The notes under the pieces were generated by a model, which saw nothing but the letters and a program-made list of their open reading frames with translations, did no database searches and was not told the origin of the DNA. Below are positions 44,741 to 56,077 of a stretch of 64,000 bases of DNA, piece after piece. Position 1 is the first letter of the stretch. Every line of letters begins with the position of its first letter. The DNA is from Rhizomys pruinosus (lineage: Eukaryota; Chordata; Mammalia; Rodentia; Spalacidae), in NCBI GenBank assembly GCA_009823505.1, contig VZQC01010985.1, positions 1 through 64,000 of the forward strand. Reading direction: 5' to 3'. The translations under genes were made by a program, and so were the position numbers.

Positions 44741-46554
44741 TTTAAAATTCAGAAAGTAAATTTATCAATCCCAATAAGGGAATAATAACTAAAAGTTCAT
44801 GGAATAAGTTGAAGTTCCAAGTCTGTTCTCATTGTTTCATAATACTCTACCCTAATCATGGGGAGGTCAACTTCACTGTTTGGAAATAAGAGATAGTTGA
44901 ACTATGTTTAAACTATCCGTAGAAGGCAATAATAAAAGAATAGATGATTATGCTACTTTCATGAGGTCAAGACATCACATTTATCATATACAGGTATATG
45001 ACTTATACCATTAAACCTGTGTCTCAGTGAGGGTGACACAGCTAGCATTGATTGTTACTGAAAGTGATGTTCTTGGTTAACAGGTGAGGCTTTTGCTTAA
45101 GAGCCTCTCTTATTTCTTTTAACCATTTCATATTTTCATTTCCTTTTTTTATTAAAAAGATTAAATAGAAGTTTCAATAGTTGGTAGAGTTGTTAACTAT
45201 GAGTAGTTATTCAATATGATATACACTGAAAGCAGGGTGAATAATTTCTTCTGATGGTATCCGATATATGATATGATAGATTAGTCCAGTTGTAGTAGCT
45301 AGGGTATCAAGGCATATATTGGATTTAAGATTACATTAAAGCGTGAAAACTAAGGATGTTGTTTTCTAACATTGGTCTCTAAAAGAAACATCTTCCTTTC
45401 TAGTGGAAAAGGTGATGCATTACACTAGATTGGGCCAATATAATTGACCTTGGTTAGATTTTCCCTATCTCCGACTCCTAGTCACATTTAGGCACAGTGT
45501 GACAGAGCAGAACAGAAGTGGTCTGGTTATGGTCAGATGACTTGTATTCAAACTCATGCCTTTCCATCTGGGTGTGCTAGAGTTAGGTAGTCATTGTTGT
45601 AAGTGTAAGAAGATTGAAGGAGATTAGACTGTGTGAATATGGGAGGACCATTATGGAAAATGAGGGGATCTGCATGCTGCTCAGAGAACACAGGAGGTGC
45701 TCACTACCTACTACTCTGCAAATTGCTATCAAGGGTCACCTTGACAAAATCCCGAGCACCCTATTTAATGACAAAAGAAACAGGATCATACCGTCCCACT
45801 CCTCATGATCTCCTTGTGTATACATGTTCATAAGCATTGGACTGGCAATTATCTGCACAATGGGACCTATTAAGCTTATTGTTTCAAGAACAAAATCAGT
45901 ACATGCTACCCATTTTCTGTGAACAAAATGAAAGATTCATTTTGAAGCTTCCTTGAATAAGAAAAAAATTCCCACACAATAGAACTATAAATTTAAGTGA
46001 AAGAATATACTTTGGAATTTACAATAGATGCCAGACTGTGTTCTTAGTCTTCCTGAAGGTGTGAAATTGTAGTTAATTGCTTTGTTCTCAATTTTAAAGA
46101 GCAAAGAGTTCATAAATAATAAGCTTGAGTGGCAGTTTGCAAAAGCTCTAAAATCTCTCAATGTGTTTTTCATTGCCAAAGATATAATTCTTCTGGGTGC
46201 CAATTATTCCCATGAATTTTAAAATATTTTAAAATACTCAACAGAGACTGAACTACAGATGAAACTTTTCTCTGCTTTCTATTTTAATGTAGCTGGATGT
46301 GTTGATGAGAAACCATTGGCTTCCTGTCATATGCATTCTATACTATCTGATGATATTTCCTTATTGAAGGGTTTTATGATAAAATTCAAACTGTGAAACT
46401 ACTGCTTGCTAAGTATATAATAAGGAAGAAATCTTGAAATCTTTTAGGGTGATCTGTAATTATTTATATACAAACACACAATTAAACTATTTATTATATA
46501 CTACCTATAACTATTACCACTTTATCATATACTTCCCTCCCTCTCTATCTATCT
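44741..46554. other. 1.8 kb without gene or recognised repeat
   Basis: AT-rich. Frames of 60-72 codons at 45,614-45,833 (+) and 45,985-46,203 (-) show no domain. This is one of the longest stretches free of recognisable transposons in the window. Confidence 0.5.
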
Positions 46555-46912
46555 ATATTAGTTTATGTTTTGTTGCTATGATACACCCTAGGGGAGAAAG
46601 GATTATTTTGGCTCTCATTCTTACATTTCCAGGGGGTCACAGTGCATCTTTTTGGAGAAGACAGGGCATCTGGCAAACAACTTCTGGTGGCAGGAACAAG
46701 AAGCTGTGTGATCACATTGAATCCACACTCAGGAAACACAGAACAAGAGGTGGGACCAGGTTATACAAAATCAAAGACCACCCCCAGTGTCTGACTTCTT
46801 CCAGTGAGGTTCCACCTCCTCAAGGTTCCACAACCTTCCCAAATACTGAGGAGGATCAAATATTCAAACATTGAGCCTATAGAGAGCCATATTATAGTCA
46901 AACTGCAGTGCT
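46555..46912 (-). mobile_element. MaLR (ORR1/MT-type) LTR, antisense
   Basis: On plus it begins 'agtttatgttttgttgctat' with a reversed polyadenylation region, 'aggattattttggctctc', and ends in 'tcaaactgcagtgctata'. Frames of more than 140 codons starting here run on into the TCCA array. Confidence 0.8.
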
Positions 46913-46920
46913 ATATATCT

Positions 46921-48512
46921 ATTGATGGATCCATCCATCCATCCATCATCCATCCATCCATGTGTACATCCATCCATCTGTGCATCCATCCATCCTTCCA
47001 TCCATCATCCATCTATCCACGTATATATCCATCATCCATCTGTGCATCCATCCACCCATCCATCCATCCTTCCATCCATCATCCATCTATCCAAGTGTAT
47101 ATCCATCCATCCATCCATTATCCATCTGTGCATCCATCCATCCATCCATCCATCCTTCCACCCATCATCCATCTATCCATGTGCATATTCATCCATCATC
47201 CATCTGTGCATCCATCCACGCATCCATCCTTCCATCCATCATCCATCTATCCATGTGTATATCCATCCATCCATCCATCATCCATCCATCTGTGCATCCA
47301 TCCACCCCTCCATCCTTCCATCCATCATCAATCTATCCACGTGTATATTCATCCATCATCCATCTGTGTATCCATCTGTGGATCCGTCCATCCATCCATC
47401 CACCCATCCATCCTTCCATCCATCATCCATCTATCCATGAGTATATCCATCCATCTGTGCATCCATCCGCCCATCCATCCATCCTTCCATCCATAATCCA
47501 TCTATCCATGTGTATATCCATCCATCATCCATCTGTGCATCCATCTACCCATCCATCCTTCCATTCATCATCAATCTATCCATGTGTATATTCATCCATA
47601 TTCCATCTGTGTATCTATCCGTCTGTGGATCCGTCCATCCATCAATCCACCCACCCATCCTTCCATCCATCATCCATCTATCCAAGTGTATATCCATCCA
47701 TCCATCATCCATCCATCTACCCATCCATCCTTCCATCCATCATCCATCTATCCATGTGTATATCCATCCATCCATCATCCATCTATCCATGTGTATATCC
47801 ATCCATCATCCATCTGTGCATCCATCCACCCATCCATCCTTCCATCCATCATCCATCTATCCATGTGTATATCCATCATCCATCTGTGCATCCATCCACC
47901 CATCCATCCTTCCATCCATCATCCATCTATCCAAGTGTATATCCATCCATCCATCATCCATCCATCCACCCATCCATCCTTCCATCCATCATCCATCTAT
48001 CCATGTGTATATCCATCCATCCATCATCCATCTATCCATGTGTATATCCATCCATCATCCATCTGTGCATCCATCCACCCATCCATCCTTCCATCCATCA
48101 TCCATCTATCCATGTGTATATCCATCATCCATCTGTGCATCCATCCACCCATCCATCCTTCCATCCATCATCCATCTATCCAAGTGTATATCCATCCATC
48201 CATCATCCATCCTACTGTGCATCCATCCACCCATCCATCCATCCTTCCATCCATCGTCCATCTATCCATGTGTATATCCATCCATCATCCATCTGTACAT
48301 CCATCCATCCACCCACCCTTCCATCCATCATCAGTCTATCCATGTGTATATTCATCCATCATCCATCTGTGTATCTATCCATCTGTGGATCCGTCCATCT
48401 ATCCATCCACCCATCCATCCTTCCATCCATCATCCATCTATCCATGTGTATATCCATCCATCATCCATCTATGGATCTATCATCTGTGGATCCATCCATC
48501 CATCCAGCCAGC
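46921..48512. repeat. (TCCA)n tetranucleotide array with 249 bp higher-order units
   Basis: 1.6 kb of CCAT repeats with regular variants (atctgtgcatccatccaccc, catccatctatccatgtgta). The variant aagtgtatat starts at 47,684, 47,933 and 48,182, exactly 249 bp apart, and the two units between are nearly identical. Because 249 and the 12 bp frame period are multiples of 3, all three forward frames stay open for up to 521 codons ([12 protein letters not shown] repeats). These are not proteins. Confidence 0.98.
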
Positions 48513-50299
48513 CAGCCAGAGCCATAGAGTTCTTTTCCTTCATAAGCAGCATATATTTGTTGATGGAAAATTGTAAATTACCAAATACCAACTTAAATCC
48601 TTTTGTATTAAAGTTTACTTCTTGAATGGATATACAAAACTTTATAATTTTATATGACAACATAGGACCATGTGAGTTTTGATATATGTGTATACTGTGC
48701 CAAACTTAAGTTACGTTAATCATGTCTCTCAATCATCTATCATTTCTATCTAATAAAATATGTATCTTTCTTCTCTTAGCTTCTTAAGATATATAGTACA
48801 TAATTATCTATGCTGTTACCCTACTGGCTGATATCAAGACTGGATTCCAAATTTCATCAACCAATTTAAAGTACTTACAAGTGTGCTTAATATTATACTA
48901 TCTTAATATAATAATATAAATATATAAATATATTTTATATATATAAATATATAAAATATATAAAATAATATAAAATGTGCGTCATTTTGGCCTGATCAAA
49001 CCAGAAATGAGCACAAATAAAGGCATGGAAATGCATACCCATCTTAGATGACCAAGGGAAATAAAATTGGATATCCTCAGTACCATTAGAATAATTGAAA
49101 ACAATGAATACTAAAACAAAGTAACCAATTGAAGACATGGAAGGAAGAGTTGCTTCACAACCTGAATTCCATGTTTTGTGGGTCTAAAAAAAAATATTAA
49201 TGTCTGTTATCCTGGAAGCATCGAATCTCTTTTCCTCTAGTCCTTCAAATACCACCATCTTCCACATAAGCAATCAGAATTCAGAATTACAAGCAGAGTT
49301 AAGGAAAGAGAAACAAACAATAGATCAATTGACCCATTTGTTCTTGGGAAATTACAGAAGACAAAATTGTCAGTTTTCAAGAGTATAGAATATCAGAGTG
49401 TCAGAATGTGAGACACAGGTTTTTCCCCTGGGAAATGGCCTAGGCTCAGGTTCTGAGCTTGGCATTTGAGTTCCAATTTGGCCACTTAGAAAACCACATC
49501 ACCGGGCTGCACCGTCTTCTTTTATTCAGGGTTCATTACTGAGTGGAATGTCTGAGGAAATAGTTTATAAATTTAAAATGTCAATCTAAGATTAACCACT
49601 CTTAATTCCCTTTCTTCCTAATTGAAGACTCTGTGGAGAGCCTCCATGTGAGCTGAAAGAGGACACTATCTGCATTCATGATTCAAGAAGCCAGACCTGA
49701 TGGAGTACACACATAATTTCACATTTGGGGAGGACACACAGGAGAATTGGCAGCTCAAAGATATCCTTGGCTACATAGCAAGTTAGAGGATAACCTGGTC
49801 TACATAAGACCCACCATCGCAAAACCTAGAATTAATACTATCAGTATAGATTATGTCAAATATCAGCCATGCAACAGACTGGAGTACACATCTTCAATAT
49901 TTTATGAGATTCTTCATAAACGCCAGGCTTAGAAAAGGCTAGTTTTCTTTCGACTTATGAATTGCTTTAGGTTTGTTTTCTTTACATGATTACTTAGAGA
50001 CTGTACATTCTGGAAAAGTACAAGATGATTCCTACAAGCTTTAGGAGAGAACACGGGTGCTGAGTCATCTAAGCTAGTGGTGGTGACAGCATCCAATAAA
50101 GCTTAGAGCCAAATCACACTGTCTGGTATCTTCTCTTGACATTATACTATCTCATCTTTCTGTCTCCAGAGTCATCATCTGTTTGACACTTTGCCTTTAC
50201 ACTAAAGTTTGGGAGACTGGTGTAGAGATTCTTCAGAGAGATTTAGCTCAGGGGTGTGCTCTGAAGAGCTTCCTCTGGCCTCTCCACTGCTCATTCTGC
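48513..50299. other. No gene seen; mostly unique sequence with an AT tract and an old B1-like SINE
   Basis: 48,895-48,972 is TATAAA-rich simple sequence. 49,685-49,830 looks like a very old sense B1-type element (gccagacctgatggagtaca ... taacctggtctacataagac). Nothing else was recognised. Confidence 0.5.
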
Positions 50300-50332
50300 A
50301 TCTCTTTATCTCTGTCTCTCTCTCTCTCTCCA
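50300..50332. repeat. Short (CT)n microsatellite
   Basis: A near-perfect CT run inside a longer pyrimidine-rich stretch (50,275-50,385). Confidence 0.9.
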
Positions 50333-50392
50333 CATCTTTCTTTTTCACTCTCCTTCTCCTTCCCCCTCTTTAATTCTCACTCTTTTTCATAA

Positions 50393-50604
50393 TTTATTAT
50401 TTTTTTTATGTCTGTGAGTGTAATGTCTGTGCCTGTATAAGGGGACCCATTTTGTGCAATGACTGCAGAGGTCAGAAGAGGGTGCCAGATCCCCCGGAAC
50501 TGGAGTTATGGACAGTAGGCTGCCATGTGGGTGCTCCAAATGGAACCTGGGCCCTCTGCAAGAGCCATCAGTGCTCTTAGCCACTGAACTATCTCTCCAG
50601 CCCC
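50393..50604 (-). mobile_element. B2-type SINE, antisense (first of a tandem pair)
   Basis: A complete reversed B2 ending atctctccagcccc. It is followed by cctcattatcact. Confidence 0.92.
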
Positions 50605-50627
50605 TCATTATCACTTTTCAAAAATTT

Positions 50628-50846
50628 CATTTATTATTTTTTATGTGTATGAATGTACTGTCTGCTTCTAGGTTGGCACACCCATGCCATGTGATGCTGC
50701 ACAGGTCAGAAGAGGCATCAGATTCCTCTGGAACTGGAGTTAAAGATGGTTCTTAGCCTCCATGTCCATGTGGGTGCTGGGAATCGAACCTGGGTCTTCT
50801 GAAAGAGCAGTTGGTGCTCTTAACCACTGAGCCATCTCTCCAGCCC
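50628..50846 (-). mobile_element. B2-type SINE, antisense (second of a tandem pair)
   Basis: A complete reversed B2, less diverged than its neighbour. The 13-base cctcattatcact lies on both sides (50,604-50,616 and 50,845-50,857), consistent with its target duplication. Confidence 0.92.
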
Positions 50847-50859
50847 CTCATTATCACTC

Positions 50860-50864
50860 TTTTT

Positions 50865-50899
<35 letters not shown>

Positions 50900-50938
50900 C
50901 TGTGTAGAAGCATGAAATTAAAAAAAAAAAAACCCCCC
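50860..50938. repeat. Poly-T run plus homopolymer patch (A-run, C-run), probably low quality
   Basis: About 38 T, a short linker, then about 12 A and 7 C in succession. Stacked homopolymers like this, beside the noisy L1 that follows, suggest a poorly resolved join. Confidence 0.7.
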
Positions 50939-52325
50939 CTCTCACCTGTTACAAAAGTCAAAATCCAGATGGATTAAAAGACCCTTCAACGTGAAACCCA
51001 AACTTGAAGTATGATAGAATAGAAGAAAAAGTTGGCCAGCAGACTACAAGACATCAGGCGTAGGGAAAAGACTTCTAAATCAGCCAGCAGCTGCACACGA
51101 ATTAAGGTCGACACAATTGACAACTGGGACCTCATTCAAATCAAAAGCTTCTGTTACATCAAAAGAAACAATCAAGAAAGTGAGAGAAATCTACCAGGGA
51201 TGGGTGGAAAAACCTTGCATGCATGATACATCTGACAAAGCAGTTATCGCAGGAATATATAACTTACTTCAAAAACAAACAAAGAAAAAAGATAAAACAA
51301 AACGGGACCCGCTCCATAGATGGAGCACAAAGAAAACTGAACAGAGACATCACAAGCGAGGAATTAGAGAGGTCTGAGAAACACCTCAAGAACTGCTCAA
51401 ACATCACTAATCATTACGGACATGCAAATCTACAACCACTTAAGATATCATCTTACTCCAGTAGACTGGCTAGGATCAAGAAACAAAAAGATTACCAAGT
51501 GATGGAGAGGTTGTGGGGAGGAAAGGGGAACACTCATCATGCTGGTGGGGAGGGACTTGTAAACGCGTACAAGCCACTATGGAAAGCGAGTGTGGAGAAA
51601 CATTGGAAGACTTGGAATGAACTTGCCCACCCGACCCAGCCATACCAACTCCGGGCTTGTACCCTCAAGACTTACGCCCACCACAGAGATACCCTTGCAC
51701 CGGCCTTGTTTATTCAGCTCTCTTCACAATACAAACGCCGCTGGAACCAACCTAACTGCCCCTCAATGACGAATGGATAGAGAAATTGTGGTGGTTTACA
51801 TATCTACACAACGGAGTTCTAGCAGCAGTAAAGAAAGACGACATCACGAGCTTTGCAGGAAAATGGCTGGAGCTAGAGGGACATCATGCTGAGTTTTTTA
51901 TCGAGTGCAAGTACCAAAGTCCCAGAAACAAACAAAAACGACGAACGTTATCCCTCATCTGTGGATTGCTATGCCAATTACCCTAGTTGTAATTGTTTCT
52001 TGTGTAGGGCCCCTGAGCTTCTGTACAAAGCAGTTGCGCATCATAAATGCATTTGGAAAAACAACACCAACAACAGAAAAATTACGCATCAAAGAATGCA
52101 CTGAAACAGTTAACTCTGCCCAAAACCAGTCAACGCCCCATGGACAATATGAAAAAGACTAAGAGATGGAAAGCATGTTTTGGCCGGAATGCACCAGCTC
52201 TGACGGGGTGGGGGAATGAGCGAACACGGGCGTCTAGACTTGTTAAAAAATAAAAAAAAAAAATAAAAGAAAAAAAAAAAAAAGAAATAAAAAAAAAATA
52301 ATTGAAAATAAAATAAACTGTCCAA
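50939..52325 (+). mobile_element. 5'-truncated L1 (ORF2 C-terminus, 3' end), sense, with dense indels
   Basis: ORF2 sequence starts near 'aatccagatggattaaaaga' (KSKWIKDLNVKPE-like) and runs through VMERLWGGKGNTH-like and WNQPNCPS-like stretches to about 51,960. A 3' UTR and a long A-rich tail (52,240-52,320) follow. Compared with the L1 at 25,174, extra bases appear every 10-30 positions, often making odd CG pairs. The reading frame shifts repeatedly, so there is no functional protein. Confidence 0.88.
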
Positions 52326-53467
52326 AAAGAGTATATGTTAATAGCTGCAGATCAGCTATGTCTAAAGTTTCTCATTCGAATCATGCATAGCTTTTTGTTT
52401 TTCGGCTCGCCTCTCCTCCTCTACTCTCTCTCTCTGTCTCCTCTCTCTCTCTGCTTTGCAGACCTTAAAAGTGCACACGACACTAACTCAGACAATTTTA
52501 ACATAGTCTGGACCTGGTATTGACAGTTGGCATGATTGGCTTATAGAGCATCTTCACAATGGAACTGAGTAGTTGATGGTGAATATCCGTAGTCAATCCT
52601 GGTGACAGGGGTGCATGTAAGGACATGTCTTTACTAGACAGGTCCTCACAGTAGGAAGGTAATTTTCTGGCATAACATTTGTTCACGGGTTGTTAGGTTC
52701 AGGTCTCGCAACTCAGCCTCTTCTAATTCTTCAAATACTTCAGTACTTTGCTTCTCTCCTCTCTGCTTTCTGATTTGTAGTATAGCTTTTCCTCATTTGT
52801 TGCAAAGTGGCAACAGAGCTTCCCAATATTAGATAGACATGGAATGATGAGAGAAGAGAAGCATATTCTCCATTGAATCTTGTAAATTTACATTTAAATG
52901 ACCTCTGCCAAGGCAGCTTGAGTGACTTTAAGCCTTGGCAGCTGGCATGGCCTCCTAGGACATCTTGGGGACAGCATTTCACCTGCATTCTCTCAGCATC
53001 TGCCATCCTGCTCGAAGCAAAGGCTTTCCAGCATTTCTAAACAATCGCGCATATCCATGAAGGCAGCCTCCCACTGTCCTCCTGCCTGGGCCTTGGAACT
53101 TATCTCCACAGGAAACAATTATATTTTTTGTTTGCATTCTGGCAACAATGTTGCATAGATATGGGAACCTTATTTGTCCCATAATCCCTACTATCTTTTT
53201 AACATTAGAGAAGCAATTCACATACCTTGGTAATAATTACTACAAACAATAATCTTTTTATTGCTGGCAAAATTGGCTGACATGCTAAAATTAGAGGCAA
53301 AAGTTTAAGGAGGAATACCTTGTGTGAATCTCACAGTATCTCCTTGAAATATTTATTAATTGCAAAAGTAAAATCTTCCCCTGAAGAAAACTCACCACAA
53401 CCAAAAGGTCAATGCTAAGATCCCCAGGAGGAAGCTGTGGTCATACCATTCTACCATTGATATTGTA
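52326..53467. other. No gene supported; unique sequence
   Basis: A short (CT)n lies at 52,415-52,452. 52,900-53,110 is comparatively GC-rich, with overlapping frames on both strands (52,740-53,006 -, 52,922-53,158 +, 52,979-53,221 -) and no recognised domain. Confidence 0.45.
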
Positions 53468-53822
53468 TAAGTTACTTTTCTGTTGCTGTGATAAAATGCT
53501 CTGACCAACGGAACTTATAAAAGGAAGAGTTTATTTGAGCTTAGAGTTCAAGAGGAATTAGTGTTGATCATGGCAGGGAGGCATAGCAGCAGGAGGTGCC
53601 CAGAGAAAAAAAGCAAAGGACTCACATCTTGAAGCAGGCACTGGAAGCAGAGTGACTGGGGATCCTGCAAGGCTTAAGAAATCTCTAAGCCCACCCCCAG
53701 TGATGTGCTTCCTCTAGAATAACCACATCTTCCAAGACTTCCCCAAACAGCAACACCAACTGCAGACAAAATGTTCAAATACTTGGAGCCTATGGGGGAC
53801 TTTCTCATTCAAACCATCACAG
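53468..53822 (-). mobile_element. ORR1-type MaLR LTR, antisense
   Basis: On plus: gttacttttctgttgctgtg, aaaggaagagtttatttgag (reversed AATAAA), and an end with 'tctcattcaaaccatcac'. About 355 bp, solo. Confidence 0.92.
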
Positions 53823-54163
53823 ATGCCAAAGACCAGTCTGCTACGTTCCTGCCAATACTATAAAAGTTTGGTCTGCTCAATTGAAATTGTCAAACATACC
53901 CATGTGAGTGGTATCACACAAAATAAATGACCACTTCTCCTTAAATATCTCCACACCATGAAACAGAAGACTGAGAAACTGACACAAATTAGAGAACACA
54001 GACAGTAAATTGAAATAGAGGATTATGCATTGGTTCCTAGAACAGATGGGTGGGGAGCACATTTGTAAGAAAACCATTGTAATTTAAACAAGGGTTTTAA
54101 TTAAGTCATGTTATAATTTTAAAATAAAGCTTGTGGTTGAGTTAATAATCCTACATTGGTTTC
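53823..54163. other. No gene seen; unique sequence
   Basis: Nothing was recognised. Confidence 0.5.
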
Positions 54164-54357
54164 TTGTTTGTTTATTTGTTTGTTTGTTTGTTTGTTTGAG
54201 ACAGGGTCTCCCTATAGCCCCAGCTGACCTGGAACTCAACTCTGGCTGGCCTGGAACTCAACTCTGTAAACCAAGCTGGCCTTAAACTCACAAAGATCTG
54301 CCTGCCTCTGCCTCCCAAGTGCTAGGATTTAAAGGCGTTTGCCACCATGCCTGGCTT
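54164..54357 (-). mobile_element. B1 SINE, antisense, with (TTTG)n tail and 22 bp internal duplication
   Basis: (TTTG)n at 54,164-54,198 is the reversed A-rich tail. The B1 body contains a 22 bp tandem duplication (54,223-54,244 and 54,245-54,266, one base different), so it is longer than normal. It ends at caccatgcctggct. Confidence 0.94.
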
Positions 54358-54458
54358 AAAGATGGTTCTTAGTCACCATGTGGGTGCTGGGAATCAAACC
54401 CGGGTCCTCTGCAAAAGCAATTGGTGCTCTTAACTGCTGAGCCATCTCTCTAGCCCCA
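54358..54458 (-). mobile_element. B2-type SINE head half, antisense
   Basis: Starts inside the B2 body (aaagatggttcttagtcacc) directly after the B1 and ends ccatctctctagcccc. 'atcctacattggtttctt' lies on both sides of the B1/B2 pair (near 54,147 and 54,458), so the pair shares one target duplication. Confidence 0.9.
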
Positions 54459-54549
54459 TCCTACATTGGTTTCTTAGTGTTGATCATTGTATTTACTATT
54501 GTATAAAATGTCACTATAAAAAAAGATTGGACAAAGGGTCTGGAGGAAT

Positions 54550-54555
54550 TCTATT

Positions 54556-54582
<27 letters not shown>
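54550..54582. repeat. (ATT)n microsatellite
   Basis: About 10 ATT units with one interruption. It gives an artificial poly-Leu frame. Confidence 0.93.
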
Positions 54583-54589
<7 letters not shown>

Positions 54590-54616
54590 CTGATTGTAGA
54601 GAATATATTGTATCAG

Positions 54617-54835
54617 CATATTGTCTGTGGGTCAAATCCAATCTCAGCCTGTTTGGATAAACAAAGTTTTATTGGCACATGGGTATATCCATCTATTCCT
54701 TTGCTTGTTCATCTATGGCTGAGTTTGTGTGACAAAGGAAAAGATGAATAGTTAGAATGGAAACTCTATAAAGGCCAAGAGAACCTAAAATATTTACCAT
54801 TTGGTCCTCTGCCGAGAATGTCTGGCTGTGCTTGT
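54617..54835 (+). mobile_element. Probable ancient hAT-type DNA transposon fragment
   Basis: The order 'gggtcaaatccaatctcagc', 'acaaagttttattggcacat', 'catctatggctgagtttgtg' and 'cctaaaatatttaccatttg' resembles a widespread mammalian hAT non-autonomous element. I recall the consensus but not its exact name. If correct, it predates the rodent-specific repeats around it. Confidence 0.55.
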
Positions 54836-55108
54836 ATGTCTTCTCGCACTAAATCCTGGACGCTGCTATGGAACTCTGAAGTAAGAGGGAAGCTGCATCA
54901 GTGAGGTGAGGAAGAGAGCCCGAGAAGTGTGCATCCCTGGGGTCTGCCCCAAGGCTTGCTCCTTAAACCCATGACCTCTTCCCTGTTCCAACAGGTGATC
55001 TAGGAACCATTTTGCCTTGCTCCCGAGTCTCTTCTCTTCTTCCAACTGTTCTTCATAGTTCTGTGGCCTGACCCTTTTCCTTCCCATGGTGCTTAAAGCC
55101 CGGGCTTT
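54836..55108 (-). other. Unique sequence with a 73-codon minus frame of unknown status
   Basis: The minus frame at 54,866-55,087 begins MGRKRVRPQNYEEQLEEE and continues charged, with no stop until LPSYFRVP. The first 25 residues look helical and charged. I recognise no family, and no splice, poly(A) or promoter signal supports it. It is not in a repeat I know. Left as a candidate only. Confidence 0.25.
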
Positions 55109-55109
55109 T

Positions 55110-55400
55110 AAAAAAAATTTTTATTTATTATATTCATTTTTTTAATTTTTATGATGCTTTGTTCATTTCATACATTATTTTCCACTTCAGTTCAGGACAT
55201 TTTCCTTTCCCTTCCCTCCACCCCCCCATCCAATCATGCATTTGCCATAACCGTCCTGCTCTTTCCTTCATTTTTTTCAATTTTTAGCTATAAGTAATAA
55301 CCCATGAGTACAAGCACCCTTCATACAAACCATGCTCGGCCATTTTGCCCAAACCCCACAGCCCCACCACCCACTGGGGGGTGATCGGGTGGTTGTTGTT
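55110..55400 (-). mobile_element. L1 3'-end fragment, antisense
   Basis: T-rich start, then 'gttcatttcatacattattt', a C-rich ccctccaccccccc tract and 'cataccgtcctgctc'-like text typical of reversed L1 3' UTRs. Confidence 0.55.
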
Positions 55401-55820
55401 CAATTCAAGTTGATCAAATGAGTGTTCCAGACTACAAAACTGCCTTCTTTAATTGACTAATAGACATAAGAACTGTGAAAAGGATTATTCTCTGTTCAGA
55501 ACCAAATTTAATATTAAGGGCTATGCACTTAGGCAAAGTATATTAATGCAGGAGCTCTGACATCAGCAATGGATTGTTCTACCAGGGGGATGTTGGCCAG
55601 GGGATCCAAGGCCCCACAAAAGGTAAGGGCTCCTTGCCTCTAAGTTGGGAGCCCAGTGCACTTTTAAGCTCTCCCCAAGTTGAAGTTGCTTAAATAGAGT
55701 TGCACCAGAATAGAAATTGCTGAGATGTGATGACAAAATAATGCTGAATCAATATCACTGTCCAAACACTGAATCAGTTTCTCTTGTTGTCCATCACACA
55801 AATATAAAACTATCTATGGG
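55401..55820. other. No gene seen; unique sequence
   Basis: Nothing was recognised. Confidence 0.5.
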
Positions 55821-56024
55821 GGCTGGTGAGGTGGTCCAGTAGATAAACGCCCTTACCAGTAAGCCACATGACCTGAGTTCAATCCCTGGGACCCACATGG
55901 TGGAAAGACAGAAGTGATCTCCTAAAGTTGTTCTTTGACTTCCCCACACATATTGTGTCACATGTTCACCTACAAATAGATGCACACTAAAATAAATAAA
56001 CAAACAAACAAATAAATAAATGTA
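55821..56024 (+). mobile_element. RSINE1/B4-class SINE
   Basis: gggggctggtgaggtggtcc, 'cttaccagtaagccacatga', 'cacatggtggaaagacagaa' and an A-rich AAATAAAC tail. Confidence 0.85.
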
Positions 56025-56077
56025 GTGAAGATAAAAACCATGCATTTGCTTTTGAGGTTAAACTATTCACAACATAT

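Noticed and set aside
47684..48200. Regularly spaced repeats that could be taken for a CRISPR array
   Set aside because: Eukaryotic tetranucleotide satellite. The units are contiguous, with no unique spacers, and no cas-like genes exist.
46922..48625. Reading frames of 172, 230, 330, 371 and 521 codons
   Set aside because: They arise because the TCCA tetranucleotide array has no stop in any forward frame. The products are pure [12 protein letters not shown] repeats, all three frames are open at once, and no start or promoter context exists.
51223..51780. 185-codon plus frame
   Set aside because: It is L1 ORF2 C-terminal sequence with frameshifts from dense indels. It lacks the endonuclease and reverse transcriptase domains.
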